64,000 nucleotides of DNA from Pseudomonas sp. Bc-h (lineage in GTDB: Bacteria; Pseudomonadota; Gammaproteobacteria; Pseudomonadales; Pseudomonadaceae). How positions within the stretch are numbered: position 1 is the first letter of the stretch; every line of letters begins with the position of its first letter. Below are positions 55,500 to 64,000 of the stretch, one piece after another. Where the stretch lies: positions 207,387 through 271,386 of the forward strand of contig NZ_MUIN01000006.1 in NCBI RefSeq assembly GCF_002080045.1, read 5' to 3'. The translations under genes were made by a program, and so were the position numbers. The notes beneath the pieces were generated by a model. It saw only the letters and a list, made by a program, of their open reading frames with translations. It searched no databases and was not told where the DNA came from.

Positions 55500-56414
55500 T
55501 TAAATCGATGGCCTGCGTCCGGGATGCGGTTGTTCGCGTGCCACGCTGAGAAACGGGTCAACGAGAGAGGGGCGGGCAGTGCCGCGGCGCCAGGCCAGGC
55601 CGACGTCCAGGGTCTGGGTCAGGTCAGCAATGGGTCGTGCTTCGATGATGTCGCCTTCCAGTGACCACGGCCGGTAAGTCATGTCTGGCTGGATCGATAC
55701 CCCCAGCCCCGCTGCTACCAGGCTACGAACCGCTTCGGTCGACGCTGTACGCAGCGTGACCTTGGGCTGCAGTCCGGCGCGAGCCCATACCCGCTGGGCA
55801 TTCATGCCCATCTCATCGACATTGAGTTGAATCAACGGCTCACGCGCCACGTCGGCCAGGTTGATGCTGTCGTGTTCAAGCAAAGGATGCTGCGCGGGCA
55901 GCCAGAGTCGGTGCGGCGAGTGGGTCAGGACTTCAGTCTGCAAGGCATGCCGGTCTTCGAGGTTCGACAGAATCAGCACGCCGACATCGATTTCCCCACT
56001 GACCAACAAATGCTCGATATAGGGCCGCTCGTCTTCCATCACCCGGATGTCGACATTTGGATAAGCACGCTGAAAGCGTATCAGCAGGTCGGCCAGATAG
56101 TAGCCTGCCACCAGACTGGTCACGCCGATGATCAACTGCCCGGCGACTTGATCGGCGCCTTGTTGCAGGCTGCGCTTGGCGTTCTCCACAGTAGCGAGAA
56201 TCACATGGGCCTGACGCAGGAACTGATGGCCCTGGTGGGTCAGCGTCATGCCCTTGGCGTGGCGGCTGAACAGGCTCACGCCGATCTCTTCTTCGAGTTG
56301 CTGGATGGCCAGGGTCAACGTCGACTGGGAAATGAACACCGCTTGGGCGGCCGCTGATATCGACCCGGTTTCGGCTACGGCGATGAAGTGGCGAATCTGG
56401 CGTAACGTCATCAT
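55500..56414 (-). CDS. LysR-family transcriptional regulator
   Basis: About 304 residues: N-terminal LysR helix-turn-helix (LRQIRHFIAVAETGSISAAA, QSTLTLAIQQLEEEIGVSLF) and a C-terminal co-inducer domain. It starts at one of two adjacent ATGs (56414 or 56411); the longer frame is leader. It lies upstream of, and in the same direction as, the dehydrogenase/transporter genes, so it probably controls them. The 143-base gap 55357-55499 would hold their promoter. Confidence 0.9.
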   Translation of the reverse strand: MMTLRQIRHFIAVAETGSISAAAQAVFISQSTLTLAIQQLEEEIGVSLFSRHAKGMTLTHQGHQFLRQAHVILATVENAKRSLQQGADQVAGQLIIGVTSLVAGYYLADLLIRFQRAYPNVDIRVMEDERPYIEHLLVSGEIDVGVLILSNLEDRHALQTEVLTHSPHRLWLPAQHPLLEHDSINLADVAREPLIQLNVDEMGMNAQRVWARAGLQPKVTLRTASTEAVRSLVAAGLGVSIQPDMTYRPWSLEGDIIEARPIADLTQTLDVGLAWRRGTARPSLVDPFLSVAREQPHPGRRPSI

Positions 56415-56589
56415 CAGGCGGCGACTCGCTTGGTTTTTTAGAATAGGGCGAGTGTATATCGTTTTTCCTGAGGGTCGGCGAGGCTCGTGGTTTTGACCGG
56501 TAACATCTGGAAGCACACCTGAAATCTGGCTGCCGAGACTTCGACTTACCCTGCGGGTCGGATCGCTTAACCGTTCTCAGGAGGTTTTC

Positions 56590-57324
56590 ATGAATACCCG
56601 TGGCTTACTCGATCAACTGTTGAAATCCGGTCAGGACCTGCTGCAGAGCAAGGCGGGCGGGGCTGGACAATCAGGTACTCAAAATAAAGGCGCGCAGGGC
56701 GGGCTCAACGACTTGTTGGGCAAGGTGGGCGGCGGCAACCTTGGGGGTTTTCTCTCGGGTGCCGGAGGTGGGGCGTTGGCAGCTGGCGCCATGGGTTTGC
56801 TGTTGGGCAACAAGAGCGCACGCAAGATCGGCGGCAAGGCGCTGACGTATGGCGGGCTGGCAGCCTTGGGCGTGCTGGCTTACAAGGCCTACGGCAACTG
56901 GCAGGCGTATCAGGGGCAGGCGCCACAGTCGGAACCGCAGACTGTGGACCGGGTTCCTCCCGCCCAAGTCGAGCAGCACAGCGAGGCCATCCTGCGTGCG
57001 CTGGTCGCGGCAGCCAAGGCGGATGGTCACGTCGATGCCAACGAGCGTCAGTTGATCGAGGGCGAATTTACTCGCATTACCGGGGATCAGGACCTGCAGC
57101 AATGGCTGCACATCGAATTGAACAAGCCGCTGGACCCCGCGGAAGTCGCCCGATCCGCACGCACCCCGGAAATCGCCGCCGAGATGTACCTGGCCAGTGT
57201 GATGATGGTCGATGAAGAGCACTTCATGGAGCGTGCTTATCTGGATGAACTGGCGAAACAGCTGAAGCTGGAGCCCGGCTTTAAACAGGAGTTGGAGAAT
57301 CAGGTGCGGCAAGTTCAGCCGTAA
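56590..57324 (+). CDS. DUF533/TerB-like inner-membrane protein
   Basis: A 244-residue YebE-like DUF533 protein. The N-terminal part is Gly-rich (about 20-80: GGLNDLLGKVGGGNLGGFLS) with a membrane segment around 60-98. The C-terminal helical TerB-like domain (about 130-244) has RALVAAAKADGHVDANERQL and EMYLASVMMVDEEHFMERAY. Function unknown. CAGGAGG upstream is a strong ribosome site. Its last 20 codons are copied several times in the repeat array that follows. Confidence 0.9.
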   Translation: MNTRGLLDQLLKSGQDLLQSKAGGAGQSGTQNKGAQGGLNDLLGKVGGGNLGGFLSGAGGGALAAGAMGLLLGNKSARKIGGKALTYGGLAALGVLAYKAYGNWQAYQGQAPQSEPQTVDRVPPAQVEQHSEAILRALVAAAKADGHVDANERQLIEGEFTRITGDQDLQQWLHIELNKPLDPAEVARSARTPEIAAEMYLASVMMVDEEHFMERAYLDELAKQLKLEPGFKQELENQVRQVQP

Positions 57325-57943
57325 CTGACACCGTATCTTCTGTGGGAGACGGCGGAGGTCACGACCGCAGCGAACGCGGTGGTCCAGTTATAGATGGGGT
57401 GTCTGACACTCCGCCATCGCTGCCGTCGTGACCTCCGGCGTCTCCCACAGGTCTGAGTGAGGCTGACCGAGGTGGTTGAAGCTGGAGCCAAGACTCAAGC
57501 AGGCGCTGGAGAAGCAGGTGCGACAGGTACAGCCGAACTGACACCGTATCTTCTGTGGGAGACGCCGGAGGTCACGACGGCAGCGAACGCGGTGGTTCAG
57601 TTGCAGATGGGGTGTCTGACACTCCGCCATCGCTGCCGTCGTAACCTCCGGCGTCTCCCACAGGTCCGAGTGAGGGCTGGTCGAGGCGCAATACAGTTGA
57701 AGCTGGAACCAAGGCTCAAGCAGGCGCTGGAGAATCAGGTCCGTCGCGATACTGTTGCAGCTGGAGCCAAGACTCAAACAGGGGCTGGAGAAGCAGGTGC
57801 GACAGGTACAGCCGTAACTGACACCGTATCTTCTGTGGGAGACGCCGGAGGTCACGACGGCAGCGAACGCGGTGGTTCAGTTGTAGATGAGGCGTCTGAC
57901 ACTCCGCCATCGCTGCCGTCGTGACCTCCGGCGTCTCCCACAG
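57262..57943. repeat. Composite tandem repeat: gene-tail copies plus palindromic modules
   Basis: Three 111-base palindromic modules (57340-57450, 57553-57663, 57833-57943) alternate with copies of the end of the DUF533 gene. The genuine tail is 57262-57324 (LKLEPGFKQELENQVRQVQP, stop). Copies are at 57476-57540 (LKLEPRLKQALEKQVRQVQP, then N and stop), 57697-57750 (LKLEPRLKQALENQV, truncated) and 57755-57817 (LQLEPRLKQGLEKQVRQVQP, stop). The first period is 213 bases. The module arms end CTCCGGCGTCTCCCACAG, as at 17.0 kb. Confidence 0.92.
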
Positions 57944-58019
57944 GTCCGATGTGCGCCCGATCAAAGCACTGCTCCGAAATTGCCCAAGTCCTCGCCATCA
58001 AGCAACCTTCGATAATGCC

Positions 58020-58059
58020 GATAACGTGTCAGATATCTCTAAAGTATCTGTACGTTATC
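58020..58059. promoter_or_regulatory. Long inverted repeat upstream of wspA
   Basis: GATAACGTGTCAGATA (58020-58035) and TATCTGTACGTTATC (58045-58059) form a near-perfect inverted repeat with one bulge around TCTCTAAAG. It is AT-rich, not REP-like, and about 130 bases before wspA. Confidence 0.6.
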
Positions 58060-58082
58060 GCTGCACTTGTGTCGGAAACAGC

Positions 58083-58113
58083 CCAATTAATTGGTAAGGC
58101 ACTAGGCTATACT
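58083..58113 (+). promoter_or_regulatory. Palindrome and candidate -10 box of the wsp operon
   Basis: CCAATTAATTGG (58083-58094) is a perfect palindrome, and GGCTATACT gives a -10 like box TATACT (58108-58113). The palindrome covers where a -35 element would sit, so it could be an operator. Confidence 0.45.
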
Positions 58114-58188
58114 CCGCTCGCTTCGGGCCGTCTGGCGGTCCGCTTCTTGAACCCGGTCTCACCGGTGTTGAACTCTTGAGGGCTGACT

Positions 58189-59811
58189 GTGAAGAACTGG
58201 ACGTTGCGTCAACGTATTTTGGCGAGCTTCGCTGTCATCATCGCCATCATGCTTTTGATGGTTGTGGTGGCTTTCAATCGGCTGCTGGTCATCGAGAGCA
58301 GCGGCGACGAAGTCCGGCTCGATGCATTACCAGGTGTTTATTACAGCAGCACCGTGAGAGCGGCGTGGGTCGAAACCTATCTGCGCACCCAGCAACTGCT
58401 TGCCGAGGGTGAAGGACGCAGCCTGACCAACGCCGAAGAAGACCAGTACAAGGACTTCGAAGATCGACTGCAGGCGCAGATCGCCAACTACGAGAAAAGT
58501 ATTTTCGAGGAGTCCGATCGCCAGGACTTCGCCCAGTTCCTGCAACTGCGTGAGCGCTATCAACTGGTGCTCAACGGCGTACTGGCAGCCTACCAAGGCG
58601 ACAACTTTCCGCTCGCCAAACGAATTTTCGCCGAGCAGGTGACGCCGCTGTGGTTCGAAGGTCGCAAGACGCTCAATGCCTTGGGCACCAAGAACAAAGT
58701 CATTGCCGATAAAGCCTCCGACGCCATCCTGTCCGCAGTTTCCAGCGCGAAGATCACCTTGGGCATTTCGCTGCTGGTGGCCGTGTTGGTGGCCGCTGTC
58801 TGCGGGTTGCTTTTGATGCGCTCGATCCTGGCGCCGATGAACCGCATCGTGCGAATCCTCGAAACCATGCGCACCGGCGATCTGAGCAGCCGACTGAATC
58901 TGGATCGCAATGACGAATTCGGCTCGGTGCAGACCGGCTTCAACGACATGGTCACGGAGCTTGCACAACTGGTGTCCCAGGCGCAGCGTTCGTCGGTGCA
59001 GGTCACCACGTCCGTGACCGAAATCGCCGCGACCTCCAAACAGCAGCAGGCCACCGCGACCGAAACCGCCGCCACGACCACTGAAATCGGCGCAACTTCC
59101 CGCGAAATTGCCGCAACGTCCCGGGATCTGGTGCGGACAATGACCGAAGTGACATCGGCAGCCGATCAGGCTTCTATTCTCGCCGGTTCCGGTCAGCAAG
59201 GCCTGGCGCGCATGGAAGACACCATGCATTCGGTGATGGGCGCGGCCGATCTGGTCAACTCCAAGCTGGCGATCCTCAACGAGAAAGCCGGCAATATCAA
59301 TCAGGTGGTGGTGACCATTGTCAAGGTCGCCGACCAGACCAACCTGCTGTCCCTGAACGCAGCCATCGAAGCCGAAAAGGCCGGTGAATACGGCCGTGGT
59401 TTTGCCGTGGTCGCTACCGAAGTGCGCCGTCTGGCCGATCAGACCGCCGTGGCCACCTACGACATCGAGCAAATGGTGCGCGAGATCCAGTCGGCGGTGT
59501 CGGCGGGTGTCATGGGCATGGACAAGTTCTCGGAAGAAGTGCGGCGCGGCATGTTCGAAGTGACCCAGGTCGGCGAGCAGCTTTCGCAGATCATTCATCA
59601 GGTCCAGGCGCTGGCGCCGCGGGTGTTGATGGTCAACGAGGGCATGCAGGCCCAGGCCACCGGTGCCGAGCAGATCAATCAGGCGCTGGTGCAATTGGGC
59701 GATGCCAGCAGCCAGACGGTGGAGTCACTGCGTCAGGCCAGCTTCGCCATCGACGAATTGAGCCAGGTGGCCGTCGGGTTGCGCAGCGGCGTATCGCGCT
59801 TCAAGGTCTGA
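58189..59811 (+). CDS. wspA: Methyl-accepting chemoreceptor WspA
   Basis: A 540-residue receptor of the Wsp surface-sensing system. Membrane segments at about 10-30 and 190-212 enclose a periplasmic four-helix-type domain; a HAMP domain (about 213-266) leads to the signalling coiled coil with hairpin tip VADQTNLLSLNAAIEAEKAG. GTG 58189 follows TTGAGGG. It is the first gene of wspABCDE. Confidence 0.94.
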   Translation: MKNWTLRQRILASFAVIIAIMLLMVVVAFNRLLVIESSGDEVRLDALPGVYYSSTVRAAWVETYLRTQQLLAEGEGRSLTNAEEDQYKDFEDRLQAQIANYEKSIFEESDRQDFAQFLQLRERYQLVLNGVLAAYQGDNFPLAKRIFAEQVTPLWFEGRKTLNALGTKNKVIADKASDAILSAVSSAKITLGISLLVAVLVAAVCGLLLMRSILAPMNRIVRILETMRTGDLSSRLNLDRNDEFGSVQTGFNDMVTELAQLVSQAQRSSVQVTTSVTEIAATSKQQQATATETAATTTEIGATSREIAATSRDLVRTMTEVTSAADQASILAGSGQQGLARMEDTMHSVMGAADLVNSKLAILNEKAGNINQVVVTIVKVADQTNLLSLNAAIEAEKAGEYGRGFAVVATEVRRLADQTAVATYDIEQMVREIQSAVSAGVMGMDKFSEEVRRGMFEVTQVGEQLSQIIHQVQALAPRVLMVNEGMQAQATGAEQINQALVQLGDASSQTVESLRQASFAIDELSQVAVGLRSGVSRFKV

Positions 59812-59820
59812 GTCGAGGCC

Positions 59821-60357
59821 ATGATCGAGCATTCAGCCAAACGCAGCGGCGCGGTGGTGCCCAAGAACAAGCTGTTCCTGCTGTTCCGCATCGGGGCGGA
59901 GCGCTACGCGCTGGAAGCGACGGAAGTCGCCGAGGTGCTACCGCGTCTGGTGCTCAAGCCTATCGCTCAGGCGCCCCATTGGGTAGCTGGCGTCTTCGCT
60001 CATCGCGGCGCGGTGGTGCCGGTCATTGACCTCAGCGCTTTGACCTTCGGCGAGCCCGCGCAGGCACGCACCAGCACGCGTCTGGTGCTGGTGCATTACC
60101 GGGTGGATGCGCAACGGCCGGCGCAGAGGCTGGGGCTGATTCTCGAACAGGCCACCGATACCTTGCGTTGCGGTCCTGAGGAGTTCAAGGACTACGGTCT
60201 GAATAACCGCGAGGCGCCTTACCTTGGGCCGGTGCGGGAAGACGAACTGGGTTTGCTTCAGTGGATTCGGGTGCAGGATCTGCTCAACGACTCGGTGCGC
60301 GAACTGCTGTTTCCGCAGCAGCCCTTCGCGCTTGATGCGCTCGAGGCGACGCCATGA
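59821..60357 (+). CDS. wspB: CheW-like coupling protein WspB
   Basis: A 178-residue CheW-domain protein (LLFRIGAERYALEATEVAEV, WVAGVFAHRGAVVPVIDLSA) that links WspA to the kinase WspE. It starts 9 bases after wspA and overlaps wspC by 4 bases (ATGA). Confidence 0.93.
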   Translation: MIEHSAKRSGAVVPKNKLFLLFRIGAERYALEATEVAEVLPRLVLKPIAQAPHWVAGVFAHRGAVVPVIDLSALTFGEPAQARTSTRLVLVHYRVDAQRPAQRLGLILEQATDTLRCGPEEFKDYGLNNREAPYLGPVREDELGLLQWIRVQDLLNDSVRELLFPQQPFALDALEATP

Positions 60358-61646
60358 GCGACGATGCGCGTTTCTTCGCCTTTCTCAAGAGCCGCATCGG
60401 CCTGGACGTTGCGTCCGTGGGAGAGGCGATCATCGAGCGCGCCGTGCGCCAGCGCTGCACGCTTTCCAAAGCCGCCGACCACGATGTCTATTGGCAATTG
60501 CTGTTGGGCTCGCCGGAAGAACAGCAGGCGTTGATCGAAGCGGTGATCGTGCCCGAGACCTGGTTTTTCCGTTACCCGGAATCCTTTGGCACCCTCGGCA
60601 AACTGGCCGCTGCGCGTCTGGCACAGCTGGGTGGTGTACGACCGCTGCGTATTCTCAGCCTGCCGTGCTCGACGGGCGAAGAACCTTATTCGATCGCCAT
60701 GGCCTTGTTCGATGCCGGGCTGCAACCCCAGCAGTTCAAGGTCGAGGCGGTGGACATCAGCCCATTGTCGATCCAGCGTGCGCGACGTGGCATCTTCGGC
60801 AGAAACTCGTTCCGTGGCAGCGATCTGGGCTATCGCGAACGCTATTTCAGTCAGGCCGAAGAGGGCTATCTGCTGGATGAAAAAGTCCGCGACCGAGTCA
60901 GTTTTCAAGCCGGTAATCTTCTCGATCCGACGTTGCCGGTGGCGCAGTCCGCGTACGATTTCGTGTTCTGCCGCAACCTGCTGATCTACTTCGACGTCGA
61001 GACCCAGAAGCGCGGTTTCGAAGCGCTCAAGCGCATGACTCGGGATGACGGCGTGCTGTTCATCGGCCCGGCCGAAGGCAGTTTGCTGGGGCGCATGGGC
61101 ATGGCGTCTATCGGTATCGCGCAGTCGTTCGCCTTTCGGCACCGCGCCGAAGCGCCCGCCGAACCGCTTTCGGCGCCGCCCGCAACGCCCATGACGCCGC
61201 CGTTGCCGATTGAGCCCAGACCTACGCCAACCACCAGCCTTCGTCCCAAGGTCAGTGTTCGCTCCTTCGCGCCGGTGCAGCCTGTGCCTCGTCCTGCCAT
61301 GCCGCCGTCACCGGCAGCGGGTGAGGCGGCGACGTTGCTGGACAGCATCAGGCGTCTGGGCAACGAAGGCAAAAGCGCCGAGGCCAAGATGGCCTGCGAG
61401 CAATACCTCAAACGTTATGAGCCCGTGGCGCCGGTGTTCTACTGGCTCGGCCTGCTGGCCGAAGTCGAGGGCGACGCACTGGGCGCGCAAGGCTTTTACC
61501 GCAAGGCCCTGTACCTTCAGCCGCAGCATCCCGAAGCGCTGGCACAGTTGGCGGCGTTGCTGTCCGCGCAGGGCGACAGTGCCGGGGCGCGCCGCCTGCA
61601 CGAGCGTGCTGCGCGTGGTGTGAACAAAGAAGGACGTAATCGATGA
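60354..61646 (+). CDS. wspC: CheR methyltransferase with TPR, WspC
   Basis: A 430-residue CheR-type protein that methylates WspA. SAM-binding motif ILSLPCSTGEEPYSIAM (about 96-112), FCRNLLIYFD and a proline-rich linker (about 262-325). C-terminal TPR-like helices follow (about 325-425: YWLGLLAEVEGDALGAQGFY, ALYLQPQHPEALAQLAALL). Overlaps wspB and wspD by 4 bases each. Confidence 0.94.
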   Translation: MSDDARFFAFLKSRIGLDVASVGEAIIERAVRQRCTLSKAADHDVYWQLLLGSPEEQQALIEAVIVPETWFFRYPESFGTLGKLAAARLAQLGGVRPLRILSLPCSTGEEPYSIAMALFDAGLQPQQFKVEAVDISPLSIQRARRGIFGRNSFRGSDLGYRERYFSQAEEGYLLDEKVRDRVSFQAGNLLDPTLPVAQSAYDFVFCRNLLIYFDVETQKRGFEALKRMTRDDGVLFIGPAEGSLLGRMGMASIGIAQSFAFRHRAEAPAEPLSAPPATPMTPPLPIEPRPTPTTSLRPKVSVRSFAPVQPVPRPAMPPSPAAGEAATLLDSIRRLGNEGKSAEAKMACEQYLKRYEPVAPVFYWLGLLAEVEGDALGAQGFYRKALYLQPQHPEALAQLAALLSAQGDSAGARRLHERAARGVNKEGRNR

Positions 61647-62326
61647 CCGGCGTACACAGTGAACTGGTGAGCAGCGACGCCCAGGCCATCGACGATTGCT
61701 GGAACCGCATCGGCATTCACGGCGATCGATCCTGCCCTCTGCTGGTCGAGCACATTCATTGCCGCAACTGCTCGGTGTACTCCGCCGCGGCCACGCGATT
61801 GCTCGACCGTTACGCGCTGGCGCAGGAGCATCGCGTGTCGATGCACGGCGAGGAACTGGCCAGCGACGTTCAGACCCGTTCGATCGTGGTCTTCCGTCTG
61901 GGCGAAGAGTGGCTGGGATTGCCGACGCGCTGCCTGGTTGAAGTCTCACCAGTGCAGACCATTCATTCGCTACCCCATCAACGTTCCCGGGCGCTGCTTG
62001 GCGTTGCCAACGTGCGTGGCGCACTGGTGGCCTGTCTGTCGCTGGTTGAACTGCTGGGGCTGGACACCACTGTCGCGCCGGTCAGCGCCGCACGCATCAT
62101 GCCGCGCATGTTGATCGTCTCGGCCGACGGCGGCCCGGTGGTGGTGCCGGTGGATGAGGTCGACGGCATTCACGCCATTGAAGCGCGTTTGCTGGATGCC
62201 GCGTCCGCGCCTGCTCAGAATACTAACGCCCGGTTCACCCGAGGTGTCATGCAATGGAAAAACCGCAGCCTGCGCCTGCTGAATGAAGAACAACTGTTGT
62301 CGGCAGTGAACCGGAGCCTGACATGA
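61643..62326 (+). CDS. wspD: CheW-like coupling protein WspD
   Basis: A 227-residue second CheW protein. An N-terminal extension with HCRNCSVYSAAATRLLDRYA (two Cys, about 36-55) precedes the CheW domain (about 75-215: VVFRLGEEWLGLPTRCLVEV, GVANVRGALVACLSLVELLG). In other pseudomonads WspD and WspB both bridge WspA and WspE. Confidence 0.93.
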   Translation: MTGVHSELVSSDAQAIDDCWNRIGIHGDRSCPLLVEHIHCRNCSVYSAAATRLLDRYALAQEHRVSMHGEELASDVQTRSIVVFRLGEEWLGLPTRCLVEVSPVQTIHSLPHQRSRALLGVANVRGALVACLSLVELLGLDTTVAPVSAARIMPRMLIVSADGGPVVVPVDEVDGIHAIEARLLDAASAPAQNTNARFTRGVMQWKNRSLRLLNEEQLLSAVNRSLT

Positions 62327-64000
62327 CGCCCGATCAGATGCGCGACGCCTCGCTGTTCGAACTTTTCACCCTTGAGGCTGAAGCCCAGACCCAGGTATTG
62401 AGCGCAGGCCTGCTGGCGCTTGAACGCAATCCGACCCAGGCCGATCAACTGGAAGCCTGCATGCGCGCCGCGCACTCGCTCAAGGGCGCGGCGCGGATCG
62501 TCGGAGTCGACGCGGGCGTCAGCGTCTCCCATGTGATGGAAGATTGCCTGGTCGAGGCCCAGGAGGGGCGGCTGCATCTCAAGCCCGAACACATCGACGC
62601 GCTGCTGATGGGCACCGACATGCTCATGCGCATCGCCACGCCGGGAGAGAGCAGCGTGGGTCAGAGCGACGTGGACGGTTATGTCGCGTTGATGAACGAC
62701 CTGATCAAGCCTGGCGCCCGTCCTGCCGCCGCCGCGCCGAACCTGGCGCCGTCCATGGAAGACCTGCTTCTGGCCAACGCACAATCGCTGGTGGAATCGG
62801 TGCAGTCCGCGCTCGGTCCGGCTGCGTTCGGTGCGCCGCTGACCGGGCAGCCGTTGCCGGCGGATCTACTGTTACCCGTGCCGCCGGCGCCCGCGGCGGT
62901 AAACGAAACCGAAGATGAACCGCCAGGGCCAAAATCCGGAGGTCGTCTTGAACGGCGCGTGGCCGAGGGTGGCGAGCGGGTGTTGCGGGTCACCGCAGAG
63001 CGCTTGAATAACTTGCTGGATCTGTCGAGCAAATCGCTGGTCGAGACCCAGCGCCTGAAGCCTTATCTGACCGCCATGCAGCGGGTCAAGCGCTCCCAGA
63101 GCGGGGCGAGTCGCGCGCTGGACAATCTGGAAGCATTGCTGGATGCCAATGTCGACCCTGACGCGCAGAAGGCACTCGAAGAGGCCCGCCGGCTGTTGGG
63201 CGAGGCGCAACATCTGTTGATTCAGCAGACGTCGGATCTGGACGAGTTCGGCTGGCAGGCCAGCCAGCGCGCGCAGTTGCTCTACGACACCGCATTGGCC
63301 TGCCGCATGCGTCCCTTCGCCGATGTGTTGGCGGGGCAGGCGCGCATGGTGCGGGACCTCGGGCGCTCGCTGGGCAAACAGGTGCGACTGGAAATCGAAG
63401 GCGAGAAAACCCAAGTTGATCGCGATGTGCTGGAAAAGCTCGAAGCGCCGTTGACGCATCTGCTGCGCAACGCCGTCGATCATGGCATCGAGGCCCCCGA
63501 GCAGCGCATTGCTGCGGGTAAACCCGCTGAAGGGCTGATTCAGCTCAGGGCCTCGCATCAGGCGGGATTGCTGGTGGTCGAACTGATCGACGACGGCGCC
63601 GGGGTCGATCTCGAGCGCCTGCGTCGCAGCATCATCCAGCGCAAATTGTCCCCGGAAGAAACGGCGGCGCAGTTGAGCGAGGAAGAACTGCTCAGCTTCC
63701 TGTTCCTTCCGGGATTCAGCATGCGCGACAAGGTGACCGAGGTTTCGGGCCGTGGCGTCGGGCTGGATGCCGTGCAGCACATGGTTCGCCAGTTGCGCGG
63801 TGGTGTCGAGTTGGTGCAGCGGGCCGGGCAGGGCAGTCGCTTCCACGTCGAAGTGCCGTTGACCCTGTCGGTGGTGCGCAGTCTGGTGGTGGAAGTCGGT
63901 GGTGAAGCCTATGCCTTCCCACTGGCCCATATCGAACGCATGCGCGACGTGCAGGCCGACGAAATCGTGCAACTGGAAGGGCGTCAGCATTTCTGGCACG
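62323..64000 (+). CDS. wspE: CheA-type hybrid kinase WspE, truncated by window edge
   Basis: ATG 62323 overlaps the wspD stop by 4 bases (ATGA). The frame stays open to the window end, giving 559 residues. An Hpt domain carries His51 in AAHSLKGAARIV. A Pro/Ala-rich linker (about 125-215) follows, then the dimerisation helices, the HATPase domain (HLLRNAVDHGIEAPEQR, FSMRDKVTEVSGRGVGLDAV) and the start of the CheW-like domain (VPLTLSVVRSLVVEVGGEAY). A C-terminal receiver and wspF/wspR are expected beyond the edge. It phosphorylates the WspR cyclase in known systems. Confidence 0.95.
   Translation, partial: MTPDQMRDASLFELFTLEAEAQTQVLSAGLLALERNPTQADQLEACMRAAHSLKGAARIVGVDAGVSVSHVMEDCLVEAQEGRLHLKPEHIDALLMGTDMLMRIATPGESSVGQSDVDGYVALMNDLIKPGARPAAAAPNLAPSMEDLLLANAQSLVESVQSALGPAAFGAPLTGQPLPADLLLPVPPAPAAVNETEDEPPGPKSGGRLERRVAEGGERVLRVTAERLNNLLDLSSKSLVETQRLKPYLTAMQRVKRSQSGASRALDNLEALLDANVDPDAQKALEEARRLLGEAQHLLIQQTSDLDEFGWQASQRAQLLYDTALACRMRPFADVLAGQARMVRDLGRSLGKQVRLEIEGEKTQVDRDVLEKLEAPLTHLLRNAVDHGIEAPEQRIAAGKPAEGLIQLRASHQAGLLVVELIDDGAGVDLERLRRSIIQRKLSPEETAAQLSEEELLSFLFLPGFSMRDKVTEVSGRGVGLDAVQHMVRQLRGGVELVQRAGQGSRFHVEVPLTLSVVRSLVVEVGGEAYAFPLAHIERMRDVQADEIVQLEGRQHFWH

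Noticed and set aside
57262..57943. Possible CRISPR array or protein-coding repeat gene
   Set aside because: The units are over 100 bases, contain gene-tail copies with stop codons, and no single frame is maintained.

Overview
The window reads as a stretch of Pseudomonas chromosome, probably from the fluorescens/syringae lineage. Four things support this: high GC with long antisense shadow frames; the block ffh-rpsP-rimM-trmD-rplS-xerD-dsbC-hom-thrC; complete RocS/RocR/RocA and Wsp signalling loci; and many REP-type inverted repeats between genes. Species cannot be settled by eye. No rRNA, tRNA, CRISPR array, integrase or transposase was recognised.

Layout. 1-3045: 3' part of purL and a small NIF3/YqfO-like gene. 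3046-6687: an accessory segment, partly AT-rich, holding an anthranilate-synthase-like pair and a frameshifted Hcp-DUF4225 gene whose end overlaps a small membrane ORF. It is closed by a second, 110-bp copy of the end of the NIF3-like gene. 6724-13914: a GlcNAc operon (nagE, nagF, SIS deaminase, nagA, GntR regulator). 14216-18757: L,D-transpeptidase, two Nudix hydrolases, gamma-carbonic anhydrase, DUF1289, a repeat array and purT. 18900-22589: an MHS transporter, a CorC-like protein and YpjD. 22830-31356: protein targeting, ribosome and tRNA genes, xerD, dsbC, hom and thrC. 31471-37075: RocS1-RocR-RocA1. 37174-42725: small proteins, a solute-binding-like protein, yaeQ, recJ and a XenA-type reductase. 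42983-46194: a hybrid kinase and a HicAB toxin-antitoxin pair. 46300-56414: a putrescine/GABA region (permease, two aminobutyraldehyde dehydrogenases around a YdcSTUV transporter, LysR regulator). 56590-57943: a DUF533/TerB gene followed by a repeat array built from its own 3' end. 58189-64000: wspA-B-C-D and the first part of wspE.

How the parts work together. The nag genes form a self-contained uptake and catabolic route: NagF passes phosphate from PEP to NagE, which imports GlcNAc as GlcNAc-6-P; NagA deacetylates it, the SIS protein probably deaminates it, and the GntR protein probably senses an intermediate. YdcSTUV with the dehydrogenases converts imported polyamine-derived aldehyde to GABA. 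Roc and Wsp are both surface/biofilm systems tied to cyclic-di-GMP.

The least ordinary sequence is (i) the 3.5-kb segment bounded by the duplicated gene tail, with its decayed T6SS effector and possible immunity gene, and (ii) two arrays of about 110-bp palindromic modules, at 17.0 kb and 57.3 kb, sharing a 34-bp identical arm; the second array carries repeated copies of the preceding gene's C-terminal coding sequence.
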